From NCBI RefSeq assembly GCF_020297365.1, contig NZ_JAIXIG010000026.1, forward strand, positions 1 through 53,974: a stretch of 53,974 nucleotides of DNA, in the 5' to 3' direction. Each line of letters begins with the position of its first letter. Positions within the stretch are counted from its first letter, which is position 1. The notes beneath the pieces are model-generated. The model saw only the letters and a list, made by a program, of their open reading frames with translations, was not told the origin of the DNA and did no database searches. Source of the stretch: Curtobacterium oceanosedimentum (GTDB lineage: Bacteria > Actinomycetota > Actinomycetes > Actinomycetales > Microbacteriaceae). This document shows, piece by piece, positions 45,636 through 53,974 of this stretch. A program made the translations under genes and the position numbers.

Positions 45636-47447
45636 TCAGCGACCGTCGTCGTCGCCCTGGTCTCCGCCGCGGTCGTCGTTGCCGCCGCCGCCCTTACCGG
45701 AGTTCGGTGACTTGGGCGGCTCGTTCGTGCCGGCGCAGTAGGTCAGGGTGACCGTACTGCCCTGGGCGACGTCGCCGGCGGGGGTGTCCTGCTGCTGCAC
45801 GAGGTCGCCGGTGCAGGACTGCGTGGGCGCACCGTTCACGGTCAGGCCCAGCTGCTCGAGCGTGGCCTTGGCCGTTCCGAACGGCTGCTGCGTCACGTTG
45901 GTCAGCTGCACCTTGCCGTTCGACACCGTGAGGTCGATGACCAAGCCCTTGGAGTGCATCGAAGCGGCGGCGGGATCGGAGCTGATGACCGTGCCCTCGG
46001 GGACGTCCGCCGAGTAGTCGCTCGTGATCGCGCCGACGCGGAAGCCGGCTGCGTCGAGGGCCTGTTGCGCGGCGGACTGCGACTGTCCGCCCACGTCGGG
46101 CACGGCGACCCGCTCCGGACCGATCGACACGACGACGTCGACGTCCTGGTTGCGGCCGACGTTCACGCCGGAGCCGGGGTCGGTGCGGATGACCGTGCCC
46201 TTGTCGACGTCGTCGGAGTTCTCCTCGACCCGGACAGCGTTCAGGTCCTTCTTCTCGAGCGCGCTGGCCGCGGCGTCGAAGGTGGCGCCGGTGACGTTCG
46301 GCACGCTGACCGAGGACGTGACCGGCGGCTTGCCAGGGCCGAGGTTCGCGACGAAGAACACCACCGCGACGATGACGGCGACCGTGAGCAGGATGCCGAC
46401 CCAGATCCAGGCCACCGGAGGCCGGTTCTGCGTGCGCTGCGGGCGGTGCTCGGCGGTGTCGTCGTCGAGCTCGCGGAACGCCGACGACGCGTTCGTCGTG
46501 GTGCGCGGGTCGACGCCGAACAGCACCGTCGAGGCGTCGTTCGCGGCGTTCTGCTGCAGCTTCTTGGTGGACGACGGCACGCGTCCCGCCGCGGCCTGCT
46601 GCAGGTCGGAGCGGAACTCGGCGGCGTTCTGGAACCGACGGGTGCGGTCCTTGACCAGGGCGTGCAGGGTGACGGCGTCGAGCGCGGGCGAGACGTCGGG
46701 CGAGATCGTCGACGGAGCGACGGGCTGCTCGCTCACGTGCTGGTACGCGACCGCGACCGGGGTGTCGCCGAGGAACGGCGCACGACCGGTGAGGAGCTCG
46801 AACAGGACGACACCGGTGGAGTAGATGTCGGTGCGGGCGTCGACGGTCTCGCCGCGGGCCTGCTCCGGCGAGAAGTACGACGCGGTCCCGAGGATCGACG
46901 TGGTCTGCGCGACGGTGGCCGACGTGTCGGTGATGGCCCGGGCGATGCCGAAGTCCATGACCTTGACCTGCCCGCTGTGCGTCACCATGACGTTCGCAGG
47001 CTTGATGTCGCGGTGCACGACACCGGCGCGGTGCGAGTACTCGAGCGCGGTGAGGATGCCCTCGGTGATGCGCACGGCCTCGTCCGGGGCGACGGCTCCT
47101 TCGGCGATGATGTCGGAGAGCGGACGGCCCTCGACGTACTCCATCACGATGAAGGGCACCTGCACCTCGGCGCCGGACTGCTCCCGCACCGTCTCCTCGC
47201 CGGCGTCGTAGACGCGGACCACGGTGGGGTGCGCCATGCGGGCGGCCGCCTGGGCCTCCTGCCGGAAGCGTGTGCGGAAGGCAGGATCGTTGGCGAGACT
47301 CGGCTTCAGGAGCTTCACCGCGACCTTGCGGCCGAGGCGGGTGTCGTTGCCGAGGTGCACGGTCGCCATGCCGCCCCGACCGATGACGTCACCGATCTCG
47401 TAGCGATTTGCGAGGAGGGTGATCCCCGCGGTCACACCTTCTGGCAC
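45636..47447 (-). CDS. pknB: Serine/threonine kinase PknB with PASTA domains
   Basis: A 603-residue receptor kinase. The kinase domain (about 14-285) has GRGGMATV (23-30), Lys45, HRDIKPAN (145 onward), DFG (165-167) and APE-like SPEQARGE. After a juxtamembrane stretch, one helix at about 346-368 leads to three extracellular PASTA domains (about 379-443, 446-510, 512-572), which sense muropeptides or lipid II. The third carries Cys545 and Cys571. The tail is Gly/Asp-rich. The GTG start has GGAGG, and -10 TACACT is 26 bases upstream. Four PASTA repeats are usual in mycobacteria. Confidence 0.96.
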   Translation of the reverse strand: MPEGVTAGITLLANRYEIGDVIGRGGMATVHLGNDTRLGRKVAVKLLKPSLANDPAFRTRFRQEAQAAARMAHPTVVRVYDAGEETVREQSGAEVQVPFIVMEYVEGRPLSDIIAEGAVAPDEAVRITEGILTALEYSHRAGVVHRDIKPANVMVTHSGQVKVMDFGIARAITDTSATVAQTTSILGTASYFSPEQARGETVDARTDIYSTGVVLFELLTGRAPFLGDTPVAVAYQHVSEQPVAPSTISPDVSPALDAVTLHALVKDRTRRFQNAAEFRSDLQQAAAGRVPSSTKKLQQNAANDASTVLFGVDPRTTTNASSAFRELDDDTAEHRPQRTQNRPPVAWIWVGILLTVAVIVAVVFFVANLGPGKPPVTSSVSVPNVTGATFDAAASALEKKDLNAVRVEENSDDVDKGTVIRTDPGSGVNVGRNQDVDVVVSIGPERVAVPDVGGQSQSAAQQALDAAGFRVGAITSDYSADVPEGTVISSDPAAASMHSKGLVIDLTVSNGKVQLTNVTQQPFGTAKATLEQLGLTVNGAPTQSCTGDLVQQQDTPAGDVAQGSTVTLTYCAGTNEPPKSPNSGKGGGGNDDRGGDQGDDDGR

Positions 47448-47473
47448 GTACTCCTCCGTCTGTTCGTCCGGCT

Positions 47474-47479
47474 AGTGTA
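47474..47479 (-). promoter_or_regulatory. pknB -10 box
   Basis: Minus-strand TACACT in the 126-bp pknA-pknB gap, 26 bases before the pknB GTG. It gives pknB its own promoter beside read-through from pknA. Confidence 0.5.
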
Positions 47480-47573
47480 CGGCAGCACCACCTGGCCGGA
47501 CGCTGGTGACGGAGGGCTCGACCGAACCGTTACCGAACAGTGTCGACAGCCCCCGTCCGGGGGTCGGCACCGC

Positions 47574-49337
47574 TCAGTCCATCGGGCCGGCCTGGCTCGG
47601 GTTCGTGCCCTCGCTGGGGTCGATCCCCTCGCCCGGGTCCTCGGTCTCCGGGGCCGTCCAGGTCGCGGTCGCGGCGTCCGAGCCGGGCGACTTGGCGAGG
47701 TCGCTGCCGCTCGCCCCGCACGTCACGGAGTACTTGAAGGTGATCGGCTCGTCCACGGCGTCGGCCTGGATGTTGACCGCCGTCGACGAGATCGTGCCCG
47801 AGGTGGCACCGGACGAGTCCTTGCCGCCGGTCGCGATCCACGAGTAGGTCGAGACGCTGTAGCCGGTGGGGCAGGTGGCCTCGCCCCAGCTGAAGGTGAC
47901 GGAGCCGGTGTCGGAGACGTCGCCAGCCTCGGGGGCGGCGGGCTTCGACACGGTCGGCGGTGTCGTCCACTGCCGGATGGTCACCGTGCTGCCCGGAGCC
48001 AGGCTGCCGGTCGGATCGAGCGACTGCACCGTGTTCGGGTTGTTCGTGCCCGTCGCGGCGTCACCGTCGACGACGTTCACCACGAGCCCGAGCTGGCCGA
48101 GTTCCGCCTGCACCTCGGACGTCGGGCGGCCGAGGTAGTCGGACGAGTCGATCTCCACACGGGTGGGCGTGGGCGTCGCGCTCGGGGTGACCTCCGTCGG
48201 GGTCGGCCGGGGGGTCGAGCGCGTCGGGGTCGGATCGGGGTCCGGAGAACCGCCGTTGAGCGCCAGGACGCCGACGACGGCCGCGATCGCGAGCAGGACG
48301 ACGATGCCGACGACCCACCAGATCCAGGCGCGCTTCTTCTTCGGCTCCTCGGACTCGTCGGTGACGGGCGACCGCGGGGTGCCGGGTCCGCCGACCATCG
48401 CGCCGGCCTGGGTGCCGATGAGCGCGGTGGCGGCGTCGTTGCCCTGGCCCTGCGGCGGGTTGAACGCCACGGTGCCGTTCTGCCCGATCGCCGGCACCGC
48501 GACGGTGGCCGCCGCGACGTCGCCGCGGCGGAGCGCCTGTGCCGCACGGGCCAGGTTGGCCGCGGTCGCGGGGCGGTCGGCGGGCTTCTTCGCGATGCAG
48601 GAGAGCACGAGCGCGGCGACGGGCTCGGGGATGTCCCCGGGCAGCGCCGGCGGCTGCTCGTTGATGTGCGCCATCGCGATCGCGACCTGCGACTCGCCCG
48701 TGAAGGGACGGCGTCCGGCCAGGGCCTCGTACGCGACGATGCCGAGCGAGTAGATGTCGGTCGACGGCGATGCCGGGTGACCGCTGGCCTGCTCGGGCGA
48801 CAGGTACTGCACGGTGCCCATGACCTGGCCGGTCGCGGTGAGCGGGACCTGGTCGGCGATGCGGGCGATGCCGAAGTCGGTGATCTTGACGCGGCCGTCG
48901 GGCGTGATGAGCAGGTTGCCGGGCTTGATGTCGCGGTGCACCAGGCCGACCGCGTGTGCGGCCTGCAGGGCGTTCGCGGTCTGCGCGACGATGTCGAGCA
49001 CCTTGTCGACCGGGAGCGTGTGCTCGCGCTCGATCATGGTCGACAGAGCCTCGCCGGGGACGAGCTCCATCACGAGGTAGGCGCTGCCGTCCTCCTCGCC
49101 GTAGTCGAAGACGTTCGCGATGCCCTCGTGGTTGACGAGGGCGGCGTGACGGGCCTCGGCGCGGAAGCGCTCGAGGAACCCGGGGTCGCCGAGGTACTCG
49201 TCCTTGAGGATCTTGAGCGCGACGGTGCGGCCGATGACCAGGTCGGTCGCCTGCCACACCTCACCCATGCCGCCGATCGCGACCCGGGAGGAGAGCTGGT
49301 ACCGCCCACCGAAGGTGAGTCCGCTGGTGGGTCTCAT
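47574..49337 (-). CDS. pknA: Serine/threonine kinase PknA with PASTA-like and FN3-like ectodomain
   Basis: A 587-residue receptor kinase. The kinase domain (about 12-270) has GGMGEVW (22-28), Lys42, HRDIKPGN (134 onward), DFG (154-156) and SPEQASG. A transmembrane helix lies at about 337-360. Outside are a Thr/Pro-rich linker, one PASTA-like domain (about 392-457) and an FN3-like beta domain (about 463-562) with Cys489 and Cys540. Mycobacterial PknA lacks folded extracellular domains, so this one may sense a ligand itself. It overlaps pbpA by 4 bases. Confidence 0.93.
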   Translation of the reverse strand: MRPTSGLTFGGRYQLSSRVAIGGMGEVWQATDLVIGRTVALKILKDEYLGDPGFLERFRAEARHAALVNHEGIANVFDYGEEDGSAYLVMELVPGEALSTMIEREHTLPVDKVLDIVAQTANALQAAHAVGLVHRDIKPGNLLITPDGRVKITDFGIARIADQVPLTATGQVMGTVQYLSPEQASGHPASPSTDIYSLGIVAYEALAGRRPFTGESQVAIAMAHINEQPPALPGDIPEPVAALVLSCIAKKPADRPATAANLARAAQALRRGDVAAATVAVPAIGQNGTVAFNPPQGQGNDAATALIGTQAGAMVGGPGTPRSPVTDESEEPKKKRAWIWWVVGIVVLLAIAAVVGVLALNGGSPDPDPTPTRSTPRPTPTEVTPSATPTPTRVEIDSSDYLGRPTSEVQAELGQLGLVVNVVDGDAATGTNNPNTVQSLDPTGSLAPGSTVTIRQWTTPPTVSKPAAPEAGDVSDTGSVTFSWGEATCPTGYSVSTYSWIATGGKDSSGATSGTISSTAVNIQADAVDEPITFKYSVTCGASGSDLAKSPGSDAATATWTAPETEDPGEGIDPSEGTNPSQAGPMD

Positions 49338-50788
49338 TTGTTCAGCACCGCCTCCATGACTTTCTTCGCGACCGGAGCCGCGACCGTGTTGCCGACCCCG
49401 GACTGCCCGAGTCCGCCGCCGTCGCCGACGACGACCGCCACGGCGACCTCCGGGTTCTTGGCGGGCGCGAACCCGGTGAACCAGAGTGTGTAGGGATCGC
49501 CCGTGCCGCCTTCGGCCGTGCCGGTCTTGCCGGCGACGTCGACACCGTCGATCTTCGCATTGGTCCCGGTCCCCGCGTTGACGACGCTCTGCATCGCTTC
49601 GGTGAGGTCGGCGGACTCCGAGGACGACAGCGGATCACTGTACTGCCTCGGTGCGAACGACTCGACGGTCTTCAGGTCGCTCGTGGTGATCGAGTCGACG
49701 AGCGACGGCTGCATGACCTTGCCGCCGTTCGCGATGCCGGACGCGACCATGGCCATCTGCAGCGGGGACACGCGGACGCTCGCCTGACCGAACGCGCTGA
49801 GCATGAGCTGCGCGGTGGAGTCGACGTCCGGGTACTGGCTGGCCGTCGCGGTCATCGGGACCTCGATCGCGTCGCCGAAGCCGTACTTGTCGGCCATGTC
49901 CTTGATCGCGTCGTAGCCGAGCTTCTGGCCGAGTTCGGCGAAGGGGATGTTGCACGAGTACTGGATGGCCGTGCGGAGCTTGACCTTGTCGCCGCCGCCG
50001 CACGTGCCGCCCTCGGCGTTGTTGATGTAGCTCTCGGTGCCCGGCAGCTGCAGCCGCGACGGGTTCGGGAACGTCGAGTCGAGGTTGTACTTGCCGTCCT
50101 CGAGCGCCGCGGACGCCACGATGAGCTTGAACACCGATCCCGGCGTGTACAGGTCACCGCCGATCGCGCGGTTCTGCAGCGGGGAGGGCGAGGCGCCGAG
50201 CAGCGCGTCGTACTGGCGCTTGACCTCGTCGGTGTCGTGCGAGGTGAGCGTGTTCGGGTCGTAGCTCGGCTTCGACACCATCGCGAGGATCTTGCCGGTC
50301 TTCGGCTGGATCGCGACGACGGAGCCGCTGTTCGAGCCGAGCGCGTCGTACGCGGCCTGCTGCACGGCCGGGTCGATGGTCAGGTTGACGTTGTCGCCCT
50401 GCACGTCCTGCCCGGTGAGGATCGAGTTGAGGTTCTGGAAGAACGAGGCGTCGGAGTTGCCCGACAGCACGGTGTTCTCGGCGCTCTCGATGCCGGTGTT
50501 GCCCTGGCCGATCGTGAAGTACCCGGTGACCGCCGAGTAGAGCTCGCCGTTCGTGTACTTGCGCTGGTACTGGTACTGGTCGTCGACCGGGGTGGACTCG
50601 GCGATGGGACTGCCGTCGACCAGGATCGCGCCGCGCTTTGTCGAGTAACTGTCCAGGATGGTTCGCGAGTTGCGCGAGTCGGCACGGAGCGAGTCCGCCG
50701 AGAAGAACTGGATCGAGGTCGTCGACACGAAGAGCGCCACGAACATGAGCACGATGACGGTCGAGACACCGCGGAGCTGTCGGTTCAT
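49334..50788 (-). CDS. pbpA: Penicillin-binding protein PbpA, class B transpeptidase
   Basis: A 484-residue PBP with an N-terminal membrane anchor (about 8-27) and transpeptidase motifs SVFK (Ser218, Lys221), SCN (278-280) and KTGT (421-424). It lacks a glycosyltransferase domain and relies on RodA for glycan strands. Overlaps of 4 bases with rodA upstream and pknA downstream point to one operon and matched production. PbpA is needed for septation or elongation in relatives. Confidence 0.96.
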   Translation of the reverse strand: MNRQLRGVSTVIVLMFVALFVSTTSIQFFSADSLRADSRNSRTILDSYSTKRGAILVDGSPIAESTPVDDQYQYQRKYTNGELYSAVTGYFTIGQGNTGIESAENTVLSGNSDASFFQNLNSILTGQDVQGDNVNLTIDPAVQQAAYDALGSNSGSVVAIQPKTGKILAMVSKPSYDPNTLTSHDTDEVKRQYDALLGASPSPLQNRAIGGDLYTPGSVFKLIVASAALEDGKYNLDSTFPNPSRLQLPGTESYINNAEGGTCGGGDKVKLRTAIQYSCNIPFAELGQKLGYDAIKDMADKYGFGDAIEVPMTATASQYPDVDSTAQLMLSAFGQASVRVSPLQMAMVASGIANGGKVMQPSLVDSITTSDLKTVESFAPRQYSDPLSSSESADLTEAMQSVVNAGTGTNAKIDGVDVAGKTGTAEGGTGDPYTLWFTGFAPAKNPEVAVAVVVGDGGGLGQSGVGNTVAAPVAKKVMEAVLNK

Positions 50789-52215
50789 CGGCGTCGCTCC
50801 TTCTTGGTCCGCCCGCTCGCGGCGGGGATCGCGCCCTGCTGGACGCGCTGTTCGGCGGGGATGGAGTCGGTCAGGCGCAGCAGCATCGCGGCGATGATCC
50901 AGTTGGCGATCAGTGACGAGCCACCTGCGGCCATGAAGGGTGTGGTCAGGCCGGTCACCGGGATGATCCGGGTGATGCCGCCGACGACGACGAACAGCTG
51001 CAGGGCGATGATGAAGCCGAAGCCCACGCCGAGCAGCTTGCCGAAGTCGTCCTGGGCCATGAAGGCCACGCGGAGCCCGCGCGAGGCGAACACGATGAAC
51101 AGGGCCAGGATCGCGAAGACGCCGATCAGCCCGAGCTCCTCGCCGAGCGACGCGATGATGTAGTCGGCGTTGGCGACCGGCGTGATGTACGGCCGGCCCT
51201 GCCCGAGCCCGGTGCCGGTGATCCCGCCGTTCGCGAAGCCGAACAGCCCCTGCACGAGCTGGTAGCTGCCCTGCGTCTGGCGGTCGAAGATCTCCTGGTT
51301 GAACGGGTCGAGCCACTGCTCGAAGCGGCCGCGCACGTACTCCAGGATGCTCTGCGCGACGAGGGCGCCGCCGATGAACAGCGTCAGGCCGATCGCCACC
51401 CAGCTGAGTCGGGCGGTCGCGACGTAGATCATCACGAGGAACAGGCCGAAGTACAGCAGCGCGGTGCCGAGGTCGCGCTGGAACACGAGGACGGCCATCG
51501 CCGCGCCCCACATCACCAGGATCGGACCGAGGTCACGGGCACGCGGGAACGTCATGCCCAGGAACTTCTTGCCGACGATCGACAGCGAGTCGCGTGCGGT
51601 GACGAGGTACCCGGCGAAGAAGAGCGCCATCGTGATCTTGGCGAGCTCGCCCGGCTGGAACGAGAACGGACCGATGCGGATCCAGACCCGGGCTCCACCG
51701 ACGTTGTTGCCGATGACGGGCAGCATCGGCAGGAGCAGCAGGACGATCGTCAGCGCCATGAAGATGTAGCGGTAGCGCTGCAGGAACCGGTGGTTGCGGA
51801 CGGCGACCAGGGTGATGATCGCGAGGACCATCGCGAGCATCGTCCAGACGATCTGCTTGACCCCGATGGCGTCCCAGCCGGTCAGGCCGTTGTGGACGTC
51901 GATCCGGTAGATCTCGGCGATGCCGATGCCGTTCAGGACGAGCGCGATCGGCAGGATGAACGGGTCGGCGTTCTTCGCGACGACCCGGAGCACCACGTGC
52001 ATCACGAGCGCGAGCCCGAGGATGCCGCCGCCGACCCAGAGCACGGACTGGTCGAACAGCCGGCCCTTGGTGCCGAGCTGCACGAGCACCATCGCGCCGG
52101 CGCAGATGCCGCACGCGATGACGAGCAGGAAGAGCTCGAGGTTGCGGGCGCGCGCCGGCTCGCGGAGCTTGATCGTGATCGCCTGGGTGAACGACTGGGC
52201 CGTGGCGCTGCTCAT
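50785..52215 (-). CDS. rodA: FtsW/RodA/SpoVE family glycosyltransferase RodA
   Basis: A 476-residue SEDS protein with about 12 transmembrane helices, which polymerises lipid II. It shows GGARVWIRIGPFSFQPGELAKI, FQRDLGTALLYF (catalytic-region Asp), GGITGTGLGQGRPYITPVANADYIIASLGEELG and GLTTPFMAAGGSSLIANW. It pairs with PbpA encoded just downstream. The start at 52213-52215 overlaps pstP by 4 bases. Confidence 0.96.
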   Translation of the reverse strand: MSSATAQSFTQAITIKLREPARARNLELFLLVIACGICAGAMVLVQLGTKGRLFDQSVLWVGGGILGLALVMHVVLRVVAKNADPFILPIALVLNGIGIAEIYRIDVHNGLTGWDAIGVKQIVWTMLAMVLAIITLVAVRNHRFLQRYRYIFMALTIVLLLLPMLPVIGNNVGGARVWIRIGPFSFQPGELAKITMALFFAGYLVTARDSLSIVGKKFLGMTFPRARDLGPILVMWGAAMAVLVFQRDLGTALLYFGLFLVMIYVATARLSWVAIGLTLFIGGALVAQSILEYVRGRFEQWLDPFNQEIFDRQTQGSYQLVQGLFGFANGGITGTGLGQGRPYITPVANADYIIASLGEELGLIGVFAILALFIVFASRGLRVAFMAQDDFGKLLGVGFGFIIALQLFVVVGGITRIIPVTGLTTPFMAAGGSSLIANWIIAAMLLRLTDSIPAEQRVQQGAIPAASGRTKKERRR

Positions 52216-53570
52216 CGCGCGCTCCGGGTCGGGGTCGGCGACGGCGACGAGGACCGGGTCGGCTCGGGCGTGGACGTCGGGCCGGAGTCGCCGTCGCCGC
52301 CGGTGCCGGCTTGGTCCTGCCCGGTCTCGGCGGCCTTGCGCAGGCGGTCGACGATCTCGCGTGCGTCGGTCAGCGACTGCGCGTTGATCGTCGAGCGGAC
52401 GTTCTCGCGGGTGTAGTCCGGCAGCGACGACACCGTGATGTCGGTGTCCTCGTACACGTCGGACAGCGCGATCGGCCCGATGGACTGCTGCACGCCCTTG
52501 TAGATCGCGACGGTGCCGCGGTCGGTGCCGACGTAGTAGTGGTCCTGCGTGATCCGCCAGCCGACGAACACGGCACCGACGAGCACGGCGACGGCGGCGA
52601 CGAGCGCGACCGTCCAGGACACCCGGCGCCGGATGCGGCGTCGGCGGTCCTCCGCGATGAGCTCGGCGAAGAACTGGTCGGACTCGGGCTCGAAGTGCGA
52701 GTCCTCCGGGGCCGAGGTGACCTTGAGCGGGTGCAGCAGGATCGTGGGCAGGCGGATCGGCTTGCGGCCGGTCGACGCCTCGAAGGTCAGGGGTGCTGCT
52801 GCCGACCCGACCGTGGTGGCCGCGTCGTCGTCGTCCTCGGGCTCGGTGTCGGTGACGTCCATGACGACGACCGTGACGTTGTCGGGGGCGCCGTGGTCGA
52901 GCGTCTCCTTCACCAGGCGCTGCGTGACCTGGTTGGCGTCCATCGTCGACGCCAGGGCGTGCCGGATGCGCTCCTCGGCCAGGTACGACGACAATCCGTC
53001 GGAGCACAGCAGCCAGCGGTCGCCCGGCTGGATGTCCATGATCGCGGTGTCGACCTCGGGAGCGGCGTCGACGTCGCCGAGCACCCGCATGAGCACCGAG
53101 CGACGCGGGTGCACCGCGGCTTCCTCCGGCGTGATGCGGCCGCTGTCGACCAGGCGCTGCACGAACGTGTGGTCCGACGTGATCTGCTGCAGTTCACCGT
53201 CGCGGTGCCGGTAGATGCGCGAGTCGCCGATGTGCGCGATCGCGATCTGCTCGCCGACCCGGATCATCGCGGACACCGTGGTGCCCATGCCGGTGAGCTC
53301 CTGGTGCTCGAAGACCGTCTCGGTGATGAGCTGGTTGGCCGCGATGAGCGCCGACTGCAGCGCGAACTCGGCGTCGTGTGCCGAGGGGAACTCGCGGTCG
53401 ACCTCGCGGATGCGACGGATCGCGATGGCCGAGGCGACGTCGCCGCCGGCGTGCCCGCCCATGCCGTCCGCCACCGCGAACAGGTGTGCCCCGGCGTAGC
53501 CGGAGTCCTGGTTGTTCGCGCGGATGCGCCCCACGTGGGACACAGCGGCGCTCAGCGTGCGAGCGGTCAT
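52212..53570 (-). CDS. pstP: PP2C-type phosphatase PstP
   Basis: A 452-residue phosphatase that reverses PknA and PknB signalling. The PP2C domain (about 1-240) has the metal ligands Asp22 and Asp35-Gly36 (FAVADGMGGHAGGD), GDSRIYR, RVLGDVDA and WLLCSDGLSS. After an acidic linker there is one transmembrane helix (SWTVALVAAVAVLVGAVFVGW near 318) and an extracellular Pro/Ser/Thr tail, as in mycobacterial PstP. The ATG is 6 bp after fhaB. Confidence 0.96.
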   Translation of the reverse strand: MTARTLSAAVSHVGRIRANNQDSGYAGAHLFAVADGMGGHAGGDVASAIAIRRIREVDREFPSAHDAEFALQSALIAANQLITETVFEHQELTGMGTTVSAMIRVGEQIAIAHIGDSRIYRHRDGELQQITSDHTFVQRLVDSGRITPEEAAVHPRRSVLMRVLGDVDAAPEVDTAIMDIQPGDRWLLCSDGLSSYLAEERIRHALASTMDANQVTQRLVKETLDHGAPDNVTVVVMDVTDTEPEDDDDAATTVGSAAAPLTFEASTGRKPIRLPTILLHPLKVTSAPEDSHFEPESDQFFAELIAEDRRRRIRRRVSWTVALVAAVAVLVGAVFVGWRITQDHYYVGTDRGTVAIYKGVQQSIGPIALSDVYEDTDITVSSLPDYTRENVRSTINAQSLTDAREIVDRLRKAAETGQDQAGTGGDGDSGPTSTPEPTRSSSPSPTPTRSAR

Positions 53571-53576
53571 GCCGGG

Positions 53577-53974
53577 TTACCGCCGCAGCTCGAACGTCGT
53601 CGTCCCGATCGTGATCGGCGTGCCCTCTGCCACGAGGACGGGAGCGCTCACCTTCTGACCGTTGACGAAGGTGCCGTTCGTGGACTCGAGGTCGGTGAGG
53701 AGCCAGCCGTCGGCGCGCAGGTCGAGGCGGGCGTGGTTGGTCGAGGTGTAGTCGTCACGGATCACGACGTTCGACTCGCTCGAACGCCCGATCGTGATGG
53801 GGCCGCCGCCCAGCGGCATCTCCATGCCCTCGCGCGCGCCCTCGGTGATGACGAGGCGGGCCGCGACCGGCGAGGCGGACTGCTGCGTGCCTCCCGGCCG
53901 TTCGATGAGGTCGGTGAAGGCACCGCTCGAGACGGGGCCGGGGGCCGCCGCCGCGGGGGCGGCCCCCGGCCCCG
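53577..53974 (-). CDS. fhaB: FHA-domain protein FhaB, N-terminus beyond the edge
   Basis: The frame stays open from the stop at 53577 to the right edge (at least 131 residues). The FHA domain has PITIGRSSESNVVIRDDYTS then NHARL and LESTNGTFVNGQKV: the Arg, Ser, Asn and His phosphothreonine-binding set. Before it comes ARLVITEGAREGMEMPL, which is FhaB-like, so an ATG at 53825 would wrongly cut the domain. Upstream is a Pro/Ala/Gly linker. FhaB (FipA) recruits phosphorylated division proteins; it heads the pstP-rodA-pbpA-pknA operon. Confidence 0.92.
   Translation of the reverse strand, partial: GPGAAPAAAAPGPVSSGAFTDLIERPGGTQQSASPVAARLVITEGAREGMEMPLGGGPITIGRSSESNVVIRDDYTSTNHARLDLRADGWLLTDLESTNGTFVNGQKVSAPVLVAEGTPITIGTTTFELRR
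53931..53974. repeat. GC hairpin at the right edge
   Basis: CGGGGCCGGGGGCCG (53933-53947) is the exact complement of 53960-53974, with 12 bases between; extended pairing gives 17-bp arms. It lies within the fhaB linker coding region and ends exactly at the window edge, which suggests an assembly break. Confidence 0.9.

Overview
The window is high-GC actinobacterial chromosome, most like Microbacteriaceae; a Curtobacterium-like organism is my guess from protein character and gene order, not from a search. It carries the replication origin region. The order rpmH, dnaA, dnaN, gnd, recF, dciA, gyrB, gyrA, DUF3566, tRNA-Ile, tRNA-Ala, a cwsA-position gene, ppiA, rhomboid, crgA, pabA/trpG, then leftward pknB, pknA, pbpA, rodA, pstP, fhaB is the classic actinobacterial origin neighbourhood, close to the mycobacterial one. 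No rRNA, insertion sequence, CRISPR array or prophage was seen.

Layout. (1) 1-10.6 kb is accessory: a SipW-type secreted protein with a divergent MarR regulator; a leftward run of an epimerase-like protein, a MOSC protein, an SDR, a DUF6941-like protein and an Atu4866-SDR fusion, with a divergent HTH regulator; a DeoR regulator facing an orphan LacI DNA-binding domain and an MFS transporter; small hypothetical genes; and an NTF2-like protein with a divergent MarR regulator. Most regulator pairs have a visible dyad operator. (2) 10.6-14.4 kb is dnaB and the rpsF-ssb-rpsR-rplI operon, separated by about 590 bp rich in DnaA-box-like sequence. (3) 14.5-24.2 kb holds CCA tRNA nucleotidyltransferase, one continuous DUF6049-MurJ reading frame, trxB-trxA, a PLP aminotransferase and a D-Ala-D-Ala-ligase-like protein. 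(4) 24.2-29.7 kb holds three parS sites, parB, parA with a fourth parS, rsmG, khpB, yidC, yidD, rnpA and rpmH, all leftward. (5) 29.7-41.3 kb is the origin: dnaA, oriC, dnaN, gnd, recF, dciA, gyrB, gyrA and DUF3566. (6) 41.3-54 kb holds two tRNAs and the cell-division and cell-wall kinase/phosphatase cluster. Its fhaB runs off the right edge.

How it fits together: DnaA, DnaN, DnaB, DciA, RecF and gyrase initiate and support replication. ParA, ParB and the parS sites separate the origins. MurJ, RodA, PbpA, CrgA and the possible CwsA equivalent build and place the wall, under PknA, PknB, PstP and FhaB phospho-signalling. YidC, YidD, RnpA and L34 serve membrane insertion, RNA processing and the ribosome.

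The most interesting points are the DUF6049-MurJ fusion (1380 codons), two satellite DnaA-box clusters about 20 kb left and 12 kb right of oriC with a shared box vocabulary, a 56-bp near-perfect palindrome whose half-site recurs in other intergenic spaces, the Atu4866-SDR fusion, and perfect inverted repeats at both window edges, which may mark assembly breaks.
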